The notes: generated by a model not told the origin, from the sequence alone. Numbered from the stretch's first letter, positions 1 through 5,583 are shown. The stretch is DNA of 5,583 nucleotides from Frankiaceae bacterium (GCA_030840885.1 JAVEDQ010000595.1:1-5583); one strand, 5' to 3'. Translations and numbers: made by a program.

Positions 1-117
1 GACGACCGCTTCGAGCGTGAACGCCTCGCTGACGCAGGGAGCAACCGGATGGCCGGCCGCAGCTGGCCGGAGGTGGCGCACGCCCACGCCGAGCTCTACC
101 GGCGCGTGCTGGGATGA
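1..117 (+). CDS. Glycosyltransferase (probable GT4 family), C-terminal fragment
   Basis: Frame 1 is open from the left edge to a TGA at 115-117 and gives 38 residues; the start lies outside the window. The end of the protein reads SWPEVAHAHAELYRRVLG. A Trp followed by a short amphipathic helix ending in LYRRVL is the usual last helix of GT-B fold, group 1 (GT4) glycosyltransferases, where it packs back on the N-terminal domain. Nearly all codons end in G or C, which supports real coding. The stop overlaps the start of the next gene in an ATGA arrangement, so the two are probably co-transcribed and translationally coupled. The neighbouring GT9 gene also favours a glycosyltransferase. No catalytic residues are inside the window, so donor and acceptor are unknown, and the family call rests only on the tail and context. 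Confidence 0.6.
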   Translation, partial: DDRFERERLADAGSNRMAGRSWPEVAHAHAELYRRVLG

Positions 118-1097
118 GCGGACCTCCGCTGCGGGAGATCGCGGTGGTCGAGATGCTCGGTGGCTTCGGCGACCTGCTCCTGGTGCTGCCGGCGATCCAT
201 GCGCTGGCGCGGGCCCATCCGACGGCCGCCATCCGCGTCGTGACCCTCGCCCCCGGCGACGCCCTGCTCGCCGCCGACCCCGCCGTCGCCTCGGTCACGG
301 TGGGCTCGGCCGACGACGCAGCCGGCGCGGTCGCTGCCCACCTCGACCAGCACCCGGCCGAGCTCGCCGTCTCCACCACGATGCACAGCGGCATCGCCGA
401 GCTGCTCGGCACGCGGGTCCCGCGTGCCGTGACCAACCTCTGGCGCTCGCCGCCCGCCGACGAGTTGGTCGAGCGTCGCTTCCTCCGGCTGCTCGCCGCC
501 GACGGAGTCATCCACAGCGACGACCAGGCGTTGCCGCTACAGGTCATTCTCACGGCCGACGAGCGCGCCGCGGCCCGGCAGGTCCTGGGCGCGCTCGACG
601 CGCGTCCGGTGCTGCTGCTGCCGGGCGCCGGCATGCCGGTCAAACGATGGCCGCACGAGCGTTGGCAGCGGCTGGCCGAGACGCTCCACGAGGCGGGTCG
701 ACCGTCGCTGACGGTCGCCGACGGTCCGCCGCTGCCGCACGCCCGCGTCCTGCCTGCGCTGTCGCTGCGCGAACTCGCCGCCGTCGCCGCGGAGCTGGCT
801 GACGCCGGGGGAGTCGCGGCGGGTGGCGATACCGGGCCGGTGCGGCTCGCGACGGCGGCGGGTCTGCCCGCGGTCGGGCTGTACGGGGCGACGCTCGGCG
901 CCCGCTACGGCCTCTCGCATCCCGCGGCGAAGAATCTGCAGGGGCTACCCGGCTGCCACGTGCGGCGGCCGACCGCGATCACCGAGCAGGAGTGCTGGTG
1001 GTCGGCGCGCTGTCCGCTCAGCGACGACGGGGCGCCGGCGTGCATGGCCGATCTCGACGTTGCGCCGGTGGTCGAGGCCATACTGGCGACCGGGTGA
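114..1097 (+). CDS. Glycosyltransferase family 9 (heptosyltransferase-like) protein
   Basis: A 327-residue protein with the GT-B layout of family 9 (ADP-heptose:LPS heptosyltransferase-like) enzymes, which move a sugar from a nucleotide donor to a glycan. The N-terminal loop GGFGDLLLVLPAIHAL (residues 16-31) matches the family's GD-x-(L/V)-L-x-x-P-A motif; Asp20 sits where the catalytic Asp of WaaC lies. The second domain begins at about 165 with LLLPGAG (167-173) and KRWP (177-180), and carries the donor-site motif GGDTGPVRLATAAG (237-250). The usual D-[ST]-G-x-x-H has Arg244 in place of His. Cysteines at 281, 294, 300 and 310 form the Cys-containing tail seen in many GT9 proteins. The ATG overlaps the preceding stop, which fixes the start by coupling. 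An actinobacterium has no LPS, so the acceptor is more likely a cell-wall or capsular glycan (inference). It is predicted to be cytoplasmic or peripheral, with no signal peptide or membrane segment. Confidence 0.87.
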   Translation: MSGPPLREIAVVEMLGGFGDLLLVLPAIHALARAHPTAAIRVVTLAPGDALLAADPAVASVTVGSADDAAGAVAAHLDQHPAELAVSTTMHSGIAELLGTRVPRAVTNLWRSPPADELVERRFLRLLAADGVIHSDDQALPLQVILTADERAAARQVLGALDARPVLLLPGAGMPVKRWPHERWQRLAETLHEAGRPSLTVADGPPLPHARVLPALSLRELAAVAAELADAGGVAAGGDTGPVRLATAAGLPAVGLYGATLGARYGLSHPAAKNLQGLPGCHVRRPTAITEQECWWSARCPLSDDGAPACMADLDVAPVVEAILATG

Positions 1098-1125
1098 GGT
1101 CGACTTGGCCGGGTACTGACCGGAC

Positions 1126-1272
1126 ATGAGCGAGCAGAAGCAGACCTCCGACCCGCACGGCGGGATCTCGGCGTCCGGCACGACGGCGGACGAGATGACC
1201 CCCGAGGCCAACGCCAACGACTACGGCAACACCGGCATCGAGGTCGTGGAGTCGGGCGACGACGACGAGTAG
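1126..1272 (+). CDS. Small acidic protein of unknown function (48 aa)
   Basis: A short ORF opening with MSEQKQTSDPHGGISASG and closing with IEVVESGDDDE, then TAG. I do not recognise a family. Support for coding: all 48 codons end in G or C, while second positions are rich in A (Glu, Asp, Asn, Gln), the expected codon periodicity in this genome. An in-frame TGA at 1117-1119 leaves this ATG as the only full-length start. There are 12 acidic residues, one Lys and one His, so the protein is strongly negative and likely disordered and cytoplasmic; there is no signal peptide, Cys or membrane segment. It follows the GT9 stop by 28 bp and could be in that operon. No clear Shine-Dalgarno precedes it; TACTGA at 1114-1119 is only a poor -10 candidate for a leaderless message. 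It converges on the pyrimidine reductase gene with 3 bp between stops. Confidence 0.68.
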   Translation: MSEQKQTSDPHGGISASGTTADEMTPEANANDYGNTGIEVVESGDDDE

Positions 1273-1275
1273 GCC

Positions 1276-2028
1276 CTAGCGCGAGTAGCGCGAGTAGCGC
1301 AGGAGCAGGTCGCCGTTGTCCTCCAGGCCTCCGGCGAGTGTCAGCCGCTGCGCGGCGTTCCACCGCTGCCCCACAATGAGCCGTTTGTGGTCCGGCCCGG
1401 CGAGCGTCGGGGAAAGCGTCAGGCAGAGCTCGTCGACCAGGTCGGCGCGCGTCAAGTCGCTGAACAGCGCGGGACCACCTTCACACAGCACGCGGTACAG
1501 CCCTCGGGCGGCGAGTTCATCGAGCAGCCGCGCGAGGTCGACCGTCTCCTCCCCGCAGACGACCAGCTCCGCTCGCCGCCGCACCACATCCGGCGCCTGC
1601 GCCGCCGCTGCCGCCGTCGTCAGCACCAGCGGCTGCGGTGCCCCCGAGACCGGGGTGAGCAGCGGCAGATCGGCCTCGATCCCTCGTCCGGTGACCACCG
1701 CGATGGGTGGCACGGGCAACTGTCCGGCGGCCAGGCGCCGACCCTGGCGGGCGTCCGGCATCACGGCCGCGCCGTAGCCCTCGGCCCGGGCGGTGCCGGC
1801 GCCGACGAGGACGACGTCCGTGAGCTCCCGCAGCAGGTGGAAGACGGCGGTGTCGCCGTCGCCGCCGAGCGACCCGGAGCGGCCGTCGATCTCGATGGCG
1901 CCGTCGAGCGTCGTCACGAAGTTGGCGCGGACGTGGCGTGCCGGCGCCGGCGGCAACGCGTAATGCTGCTCGAGTCGATGCCGTTCGAGGGCAGGCTCAC
2001 CGGTCGGGCCGGGCAGGAGGGAGCGCAC
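1276..2028 (-). CDS. Pyrimidine reductase family protein (RibD C-terminal / DHFR-like fold)
   Basis: About 250 residues consisting only of the RibD C-terminal reductase domain; the zinc-binding deaminase domain of bifunctional RibD is absent. Typical blocks, numbered from the chosen start, are RANFVTTLDGAIEIDG (34-49), the helix HLLRELTDVVLVGAGTARAEGY (64-85) that leads into the NADPH site, the glycine turn CEGGPALFSDL (182-192) and DELCLTLSPTLAG (199-211). The family reduces the ribosylamino-pyrimidine intermediate of riboflavin synthesis with NADPH. The M. tuberculosis relative Rv2671 is reported to act as a dihydrofolate reductase analogue linked to para-aminosalicylate resistance, so the substrate here is open. 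The start is GTG at 2028, chosen because family proteins commonly begin MR-x-LLP and a TAGTGT -10-like element lies 8 nt upstream; GTG at 2040 (four more residues) is the alternative. The open frame continues to 2148, but that part runs inside the opposite ATPase gene. The C-terminus YSRYSR comes from a 9-bp tandem repeat. Confidence 0.92.
   Translation of the reverse strand: MRSLLPGPTGEPALERHRLEQHYALPPAPARHVRANFVTTLDGAIEIDGRSGSLGGDGDTAVFHLLRELTDVVLVGAGTARAEGYGAAVMPDARQGRRLAAGQLPVPPIAVVTGRGIEADLPLLTPVSGAPQPLVLTTAAAAAQAPDVVRRRAELVVCGEETVDLARLLDELAARGLYRVLCEGGPALFSDLTRADLVDELCLTLSPTLAGPDHKRLIVGQRWNAAQRLTLAGGLEDNGDLLLRYSRYSR
1277..1300. repeat. 9-bp tandem repeat (2.7 exact copies) at the 3' end of the pyrimidine reductase gene
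   Basis: The unit TAGCGCGAG on the plus strand repeats with period 9 and no mismatch over 24 bases. On the minus strand it reads TAC TCG CGC twice and then TAG, so it encodes Tyr-Ser-Arg twice and supplies the stop codon itself, one base away from another Tyr codon. It probably arose by slippage and adds three residues to the protein end. A single base change in the stop would allow read-through into the facing small gene. Confidence 0.85.
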
Positions 2029-2035
2029 GACGGGC

Positions 2036-2042
2036 AACACTA
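2036..2042. promoter_or_regulatory. Candidate bidirectional -10 element between divergent leaderless genes
   Basis: On the minus strand TAGTGT (2042-2037) fits the actinobacterial -10 pattern TANNNT and is followed after 8 nt by GTG at 2028. On the plus strand the overlapping AACACT (2036-2041) matches the same pattern except at its first base and is followed after 6 nt by the GTG at 2048. Both spacings suit leaderless transcripts that begin at or next to the start codon, and neither gene has a usable Shine-Dalgarno. No convincing -35 box is visible on either side. This is pattern-based inference only. Confidence 0.3.
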
Positions 2043-2047
2043 GGTGC

Positions 2048-3064
2048 GTGACGCCGCGCCTGATCGACCGACGCCCCGAGCTCTCGCCCGAGGACCTCGT
2101 CGCGGCGCTGGTGCCGCCGCCCCGTTTCGACGACGTCCGCTTCGCCACCTACGTGCCGGACCCGGCGGAGCCGACGCAGCAGGAGGCGCTCGCGTGCGCA
2201 CAGGCGTTCGCCGGGCGGATCCCGGCCGCCACGACGTCGCGAAGCTGGTTCGGGCGCCGGAAGCGCACCGCCGTCAGCGGCGCGCCGGGCCTCTACCTCG
2301 ACGGCGGGTTCGGTGTCGGCAAGACGCACCTGCTCGCCTCGCTGTGGCACGCCGCGCCCGAGCCGAAGGCCTACGGGACCTTCGTCGAGATCACGTCCCT
2401 GGTGGGGGCGCTCGGGTTCGCGTCGACGGTCGAGGCGCTCTCGGGCCTGCGCCTGGTCGCGATCGACGAGTTCGAGCTGGACGATCCGGGCGACACCGTC
2501 CTGGTCAGCACGCTGCTGGGCCGGCTCGTCGACGCCGGGGTGTGGGTCGGGGCCACGAGCAATACGCAGCCCGAGGACCTGGGGGCCGAGCGCTTCGCCG
2601 CCGAGGACTTCCTCCGCGAGATCCAGGGGCTGGCCTCGCACTTCGCGGTGCAGCGCGTCGACGGGCAGGACTACCGCCACCGCGGGCTCGCCTCGCCGCC
2701 CGCGCCGGTGCCCGACGACGAGGTCACCCGCCGCACCGCCGCCGTCGACGGCGCGACCTGTGACGACTTCACCGCCCTCGGCGATTACCTGGCCACGCTG
2801 CATCCGTCGCGCTACGGCCGGCTCGTCGCCGGGGTCCCGCTGGTCGGGCTGCAGCGGCTGCGCCCGGTCGCCGACCAGGCGGTCGCGCTGCGTCTCGGGG
2901 TGTTCGTCGACCGGCTCTACGACGCGCGGGTACCCGTCGTCGCCTCAGGCGTCGGCGTGAACGAGTTGTTCGACGACGAACTGCTCCGGGGCCCGCACCG
3001 CAAGAAGTACCAGCGCGCGGTCTCGCGCCTCGGTGCCCTGACGCGAGAGGCGAACGCGGCCTAA
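2048..3064 (+). CDS. zapE: ZapE/AFG1-like AAA+ family ATPase
   Basis: A 338-residue P-loop ATPase of the AFG1/ZapE family. Walker A is GGFGVGKTH (86-94, Lys92 and Thr93), Walker B is LVAIDEFEL (136-144, with Asp140-Glu141), and the sensor-1 stretch is GATSN (168-172). The C-terminal region has a conserved-looking block DQAVALRLGVFVDRLYD (276-292) and ends in YQRAVSRLGAL (321-331), where Arg residues typical of the family lie. E. coli ZapE is a cell-division factor that acts on FtsZ at the constricting ring; yeast Afg1 is a mitochondrial quality-control protein. For actinobacterial members, of which Rv2670c is one, the role is not settled, so the ZapE name indicates homology only. The start is GTG, and the MTPRLIDRRPELSPEDLV opening looks like a family N-terminus. 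Length is slightly under the E. coli protein. It is divergent from the pyrimidine reductase gene, and its TAA overlaps the TAG of the facing epimerase gene. Predicted cytoplasmic. Confidence 0.92.
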   Translation: MTPRLIDRRPELSPEDLVAALVPPPRFDDVRFATYVPDPAEPTQQEALACAQAFAGRIPAATTSRSWFGRRKRTAVSGAPGLYLDGGFGVGKTHLLASLWHAAPEPKAYGTFVEITSLVGALGFASTVEALSGLRLVAIDEFELDDPGDTVLVSTLLGRLVDAGVWVGATSNTQPEDLGAERFAAEDFLREIQGLASHFAVQRVDGQDYRHRGLASPPAPVPDDEVTRRTAAVDGATCDDFTALGDYLATLHPSRYGRLVAGVPLVGLQRLRPVADQAVALRLGVFVDRLYDARVPVVASGVGVNELFDDELLRGPHRKKYQRAVSRLGALTREANAA

Positions 3065-4152
3065 ATCCTGCCGCCGGATCGCGGCAGCAGGCTTCGCGCG
3101 CCGGAGACGAGCTGGTCGAGCGGGCCACGCACGGCTCGCAGCACGGGGCTCGGACCGCCCTGGCCGGTGCGGATGCCCTCGATCGCCTCGAGGACGGCGT
3201 CGCGCGCGTCGACCTTCGGACGCCAGTCGAGGTCGCGCCGCGCCTTCTCGGTCGACATCAGCGGCACGCCGAGGGCGAGGTCCAGCCATCCGACGTCGGT
3301 CGGCTGGAGGCGCAGCCGCCACGTGAGGTCGACGATGCCGCGCGCGATGGTGGTCGAGAACGGGACCGGACGGGCGCGCAGCGCGTTCGCGATCTGCTGC
3401 ACGTCGAGGACCGGCTCACCGGCGACGTTGTAGGCACCGCGGGCCGCCCCGTTGAGCGCCGCCTTCCCGAACGCAGCGGCGACGTCGGAGGCGTGCACGA
3501 CCTGCAGGGCGAGCCGGGGGAGTGCCGGCACGATCGGGATGAGCGATCGCCGGATGAGCGGCATCGGCACGAACGGGCCGAGGAAGTAGCGGGCCTGCTC
3601 GCTGGCGGCCCGGCCCTGCACCACGACACCCGGCCGGATCCGGACGACGCGCGTTCCCGGCACGTCGCTCTCGAACGCGTCGAGCAGCTGCTCCAGACGC
3701 ACCTTGTGCCGGCTGTAGATCGAGGTCGGGATGCCGCCGGTCGGCCAGTCCTCCTCGACCCGGCGGTCCTTGGGGCCGGACGAGTAGGCACCGACGCTGC
3801 TGGCGACGACCAGGGCAGGCACACCGGCGGCCCGGACGGCGTCCAGGACACGGCGGCTGCCGTCGACGTTGGTCGCCTCCATCGTCCGGGGGCTGTGGCT
3901 GGGCTGGATCAGCCAGGCCAGGTGGATGACGGCGTCGGCTCCGTCGAACAGCGCGGTCAGCGCCGGGACGGCGGCAGCGTGGTCGCCGTCGGCGAGATCG
4001 ACGGCATGCCACTCGGCGAGGTCCGCCAAATCGCCCTGCGTCGGCGGACGACGGGCGACACCGACCAGCTCGACGTCAGGGGCGTCTCCGGCGAGGAATT
4101 CGAGGACCTGACTTCCGACGTTGCCGGATGCTCCGACGACCACGATGCGCAT
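3061..4152 (-). CDS. NAD(P)-dependent epimerase/dehydratase family protein (extended SDR)
   Basis: A 363-residue extended short-chain dehydrogenase/reductase with a Rossmann fold at the very N-terminus: VVVGASGNVGSQV (4-16), the G-x-x-G-x-x-G dinucleotide motif. Asp52 in HAVDLAD fits the adenine-contacting position, HLAW (77-80) the strand-4 motif, and ASSVGAYS (117-124) the catalytic Ser region. The Tyr146-x-x-x-Lys150 catalytic pair lies in SIYSRHKVRLEQLL. The segment RIRPGVVVQG (171-180) starts the substrate-binding half, and AYNVAGEPVLDVQQI (240-254) and TEKARRDLDWRPKVDARDAV (301-320) are typical of nucleoside-diphosphate-sugar or steroid-like epimerase/dehydratases. The substrate cannot be assigned. 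The ATG at 4152 is preceded by a weak GGGGTAGG purine run with 8 nt spacing. It lies 77 bp downstream of the SDR gene on the same strand, with no clear promoter in the gap, so read-through from treZ-SDR is possible. Its end overlaps the ATPase gene by 4 bp. Confidence 0.92.
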   Translation of the reverse strand: MRIVVVGASGNVGSQVLEFLAGDAPDVELVGVARRPPTQGDLADLAEWHAVDLADGDHAAAVPALTALFDGADAVIHLAWLIQPSHSPRTMEATNVDGSRRVLDAVRAAGVPALVVASSVGAYSSGPKDRRVEEDWPTGGIPTSIYSRHKVRLEQLLDAFESDVPGTRVVRIRPGVVVQGRAASEQARYFLGPFVPMPLIRRSLIPIVPALPRLALQVVHASDVAAAFGKAALNGAARGAYNVAGEPVLDVQQIANALRARPVPFSTTIARGIVDLTWRLRLQPTDVGWLDLALGVPLMSTEKARRDLDWRPKVDARDAVLEAIEGIRTGQGGPSPVLRAVRGPLDQLVSGARSLLPRSGGRI

Positions 4153-4229
4153 GCCGTCGACCTACCCCGGCCACACAAGCGTGGACGTTCGAGCTCTCCG
4201 GAATCGGTCACATCCCGGTCGACCTGTCC
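4153..4229. other. 77-bp intergenic gap between two minus-strand SDR-type genes
   Basis: This is the longest non-coding stretch in the window. On the minus strand I find no TANNNT -10 with suitable spacing, no U-tract terminator and no strong hairpin; a CCAC/GTGG 4-bp stem around 4170-4183 is too weak to call. The 8-mer AGGTCGAC occurs at both ends of the gap (4156-4163 and 4218-4225, minus strand) but is also found inside coding regions, so it has no evident meaning. Confidence 0.5.
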
Positions 4230-4982
4230 TCAGAGGGTCTGCCCGGCGTCGACCGTCACGATCTGACCGGTCATCGCCTGCGCCTCGGCGACGTCGGCGA
4301 TCACCCGGGCGACGTCCTCCGGGCTGGTGGGGCGTCCGGTCAGTGTGCCGCGGACGAGGCTGCGGGCCCGGTCCTCCATACCGTCCCACCACCGGGTCAG
4401 GACCAGCCCGGGCGCGACCGTGTTGACCCGCACCTCCGGCGCGAGGGCGTGGGCCAGCGAGCGGGTGAGGCCGTGCAGCGCGGCCTTGCTGACCGCGTAC
4501 GGCACCGACGAGCCCACGCCGTGGTCACCGGCGATGCTGCCGACCATCACGACGGCGCCGTGCAGCGCGCGGAGGTCGTCGGCCGCGGCGCGCACCGTGT
4601 GCCACGCGCCGAGCACGTTGACCGCGAACAAGCGGGTGAAGATCTCGTCGGTGGCGCCCTCGAGGTCATCCATCGCGAGGTGCTCGGTCGTGCCGGCGTT
4701 GGAGACGACGACCCCGATCGGGCCGAACTGGCCGTTGGCGTCCGTGACCATCGCCCGGGCGGCCGCGTCGTCGGACACGTCCGCCTGGAGCGCGACGGCA
4801 CGGCCGCCCGCAGCCGCAATCGCTTCCACGCAGGAGGCAGCGTCGTCGGCGGAGCGGTTGTAGTTGACCACCACGGGGTGGCCTCGGCGGGCGAGAAGCA
4901 TCGACGTCGCGCGTCCGATGCCGGTGCCGCCGCCAGTGACCAGCGCTGTGGGCAACGAGCCCTCGGTCGGTGGTGGAGTCAT
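4230..4982 (-). CDS. SDR family oxidoreductase (FabG-like, classical SDR)
   Basis: A 250-residue classical short-chain dehydrogenase/reductase at the normal family length. The cofactor motif is TGGGTGIG (16-23); NYNRS (40-44) follows beta-2, with Arg43 favouring NADP(H). ADVS (67-70) contacts adenine and NAG (95-97) closes strand 4. The full catalytic tetrad is present: Asn122 in VNVLG, Ser149 in VGSIAG, and Tyr162-x-x-x-Lys166 in PYAVSKAALHG. The PG turn (191-192) and the ending TGQIVTVDAGQTL are standard. It reduces a ketone or oxidises an alcohol; the substrate is not readable, and a true FabG role in fatty-acid synthesis is unlikely to be decided from sequence alone. The ATG at 4982 has a GGGAG run about 10 nt upstream. 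It lies 35 bp downstream of treZ on the same strand and is probably co-transcribed with it, although no functional tie to trehalose is known. Confidence 0.94.
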   Translation of the reverse strand: MTPPPTEGSLPTALVTGGGTGIGRATSMLLARRGHPVVVNYNRSADDAASCVEAIAAAGGRAVALQADVSDDAAARAMVTDANGQFGPIGVVVSNAGTTEHLAMDDLEGATDEIFTRLFAVNVLGAWHTVRAAADDLRALHGAVVMVGSIAGDHGVGSSVPYAVSKAALHGLTRSLAHALAPEVRVNTVAPGLVLTRWWDGMEDRARSLVRGTLTGRPTSPEDVARVIADVAEAQAMTGQIVTVDAGQTL

Positions 4983-5017
4983 GCGGCGCAGTCTCCCACT
5001 GCCAGAGCAGGTTCAGA

Positions 5018-5583
5018 TCAGAGCAGTTGCAGGACCGCGACCGATTCGCCGTCGATCTCGACACTGCCTGCGCCGTAGCCGAAGCCGGTCTCGGACGCGA
5101 GCAGCACGCGGACCGGTGTCCCCTCCACCGCAATGATCTGGCGATGATCGGCCAGGTTCGCGACGACGGCCAGGGAGCCGCGGCGCAGCACGAACCAGCG
5201 CGCGGCCTCGTCGTAGCGCACCTCGACGTGGGCGAGGTCAGGATCCGTCAGGTCGGGCTCGTCGCGCCGCAGGCGGATCAGCTTGCGGTGCCAGTCGAGC
5301 AGCGCCGCGCCCCGTGCGCCCGTGGGTTCGTCCCAGTCGAGTCGGGAGTTCGCGAGCGTCTGCGGGTCCTGCGGATCCGGGACCTCGTCGGTCGACCAGC
5401 CGTGCGAGGCGAACTCGGCCCGCCGACCATTGCGGACGGCGTCACCCAGCTCTCCGGCGTGGTCGGAGAAGAACTGCCACGGGGTGCGGGCGCCCCACTC
5501 CTCGCCCATGAACAGCATCGGGGTGAACGGCGACAGCAGCAGCAGCGCCGCCCCGACCCGCAGCATCCCGTCGGACAGCGTCG
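5018..5583 (-). CDS. treZ: Malto-oligosyltrehalose trehalohydrolase, C-terminal part (runs off right edge)
   Basis: The C-terminal roughly 188 residues of a GH13 enzyme; the frame stays open to the window edge (TLSDG precedes the first Met inside the window), so the visible ATG at 5566 is internal. LLLLSPFTPMLFMGEEWGA followed by TPWQFFSDH is the hallmark end of the TreZ (beta/alpha)8 barrel. Next come the WST...DPQDPQTLANSRLDW region, the LLDWHRKLIRLRRDEPDL helix and a C-terminal beta-sandwich that includes WFVLRRGSLAVVANL. TreZ hydrolyses the alpha-1,4 bond next to the terminal trehalose of maltooligosyltrehalose made by TreY, releasing trehalose in the cytoplasm. The usual partners treY and treX would be expected upstream, to the right of this window on the minus strand (inference). 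The catalytic Asp/Glu residues are outside the window. Confidence 0.94.
   Translation of the reverse strand, partial: TLSDGMLRVGAALLLLSPFTPMLFMGEEWGARTPWQFFSDHAGELGDAVRNGRRAEFASHGWSTDEVPDPQDPQTLANSRLDWDEPTGARGAALLDWHRKLIRLRRDEPDLTDPDLAHVEVRYDEAARWFVLRRGSLAVVANLADHRQIIAVEGTPVRVLLASETGFGYGAGSVEIDGESVAVLQLL

Noticed and set aside
1387..2043. 218-codon plus-strand open frame opposite the pyrimidine reductase gene
   Set aside because: Arg/Gln/Gly-rich antisense shadow; the reductase on the other strand carries all family blocks.
2029..2148. N-terminal extension of the pyrimidine reductase up to an ATG at 2148
   Set aside because: The extra 40 residues are Arg/Ser/Gly-rich, lie inside the opposite ATPase coding region and do not resemble family N-termini.
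2044..2763. Long open frame (about 239 codons) overlapping the ZapE-like ATPase in another frame
   Set aside because: Arg/Gly/Ala-rich translation without any motif; it is a GC-rich shadow of the ATPase, which has intact Walker motifs.
4168..4185. CCAC/GTGG hairpin in the 77-bp gap as a terminator
   Set aside because: The stem is only 4 bp and no T-run follows on either strand.
4156..4225. Repeated AGGTCGAC 8-mer as a possible operator
   Set aside because: The same or nearly the same sequence occurs within several coding regions and near 1097; it is expected often at this base composition.
3493..4266. 257-codon plus-strand open frame opposite the epimerase gene
   Set aside because: Antisense shadow of the extended SDR gene, Asp/Arg/Gly/His-rich with no family resemblance.
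4128..5078. 316-codon plus-strand open frame opposite the SDR gene
   Set aside because: It is antisense to a textbook SDR with a full catalytic tetrad; the translation is low-complexity and has no recognisable domain. High GC leaves few stops in antisense frames.
5529..5543. CAG triplet run
   Set aside because: It encodes the conserved Leu stretch of TreZ (LLLL before SPFTPMLF) and is ordinary codon use rather than an independent repeat.
1..5583. A new defence, mobile or biosynthetic system
   Set aside because: All genes but the 48-residue ORF belong to familiar families, composition is even, and there are no integrases, transposases, toxin-antitoxin pairs, repeats arrays or tRNA attachment sites.

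Overview
The window is a dense, very GC-rich stretch of chromosome. Codons end almost only in G or C, several starts are GTG or lack a clear Shine-Dalgarno, and only about 3% of the bases lie outside genes. These traits, plus the paired pyrimidine reductase and ZapE/AFG1-like ATPase genes (the arrangement I recall from Mycobacterium tuberculosis Rv2671/Rv2670c), point to an actinobacterium. A Geodermatophilaceae-like genus is a guess; genus cannot be fixed from the sequence alone.

Layout. (1) Bases 1-1272, plus strand: the last 38 codons of a probable family 4 glycosyltransferase, a complete family 9 (heptosyltransferase-like) glycosyltransferase coupled to it by an ATGA overlap, then a 48-residue acidic protein of unknown function. 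(2) 1276-3064: a minus-strand pyrimidine reductase-family gene and a plus-strand ZapE/AFG1-like ATPase, divergent, with starts about 7 to 19 bp apart, possibly sharing a nearly symmetric -10 element. (3) 3061-5583, minus strand: treZ (malto-oligosyltrehalose trehalohydrolase, its N-terminal part beyond the right edge), a FabG-like SDR oxidoreductase 35 bp downstream, then after a 77 bp gap an extended-SDR NAD(P)-dependent epimerase/dehydratase whose stop codon overlaps that of the ATPase.

The genes look like several neighbouring transcription units rather than one pathway: surface or cell-wall glycosylation at the left, folate/riboflavin-type reductase and ATPase housekeeping in the centre, trehalose synthesis and two redox enzymes at the right. 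I see no RNA genes, insertion sequences, CRISPR, integrase, phage genes or clear intrinsic terminators. I found no convincing new multi-gene system. The most notable points are the compact divergent start region, the small acidic protein with 100% G/C third positions, a 9-bp tandem repeat that extends a protein C-terminus, and an unusual residue in the GT9 donor-site motif.
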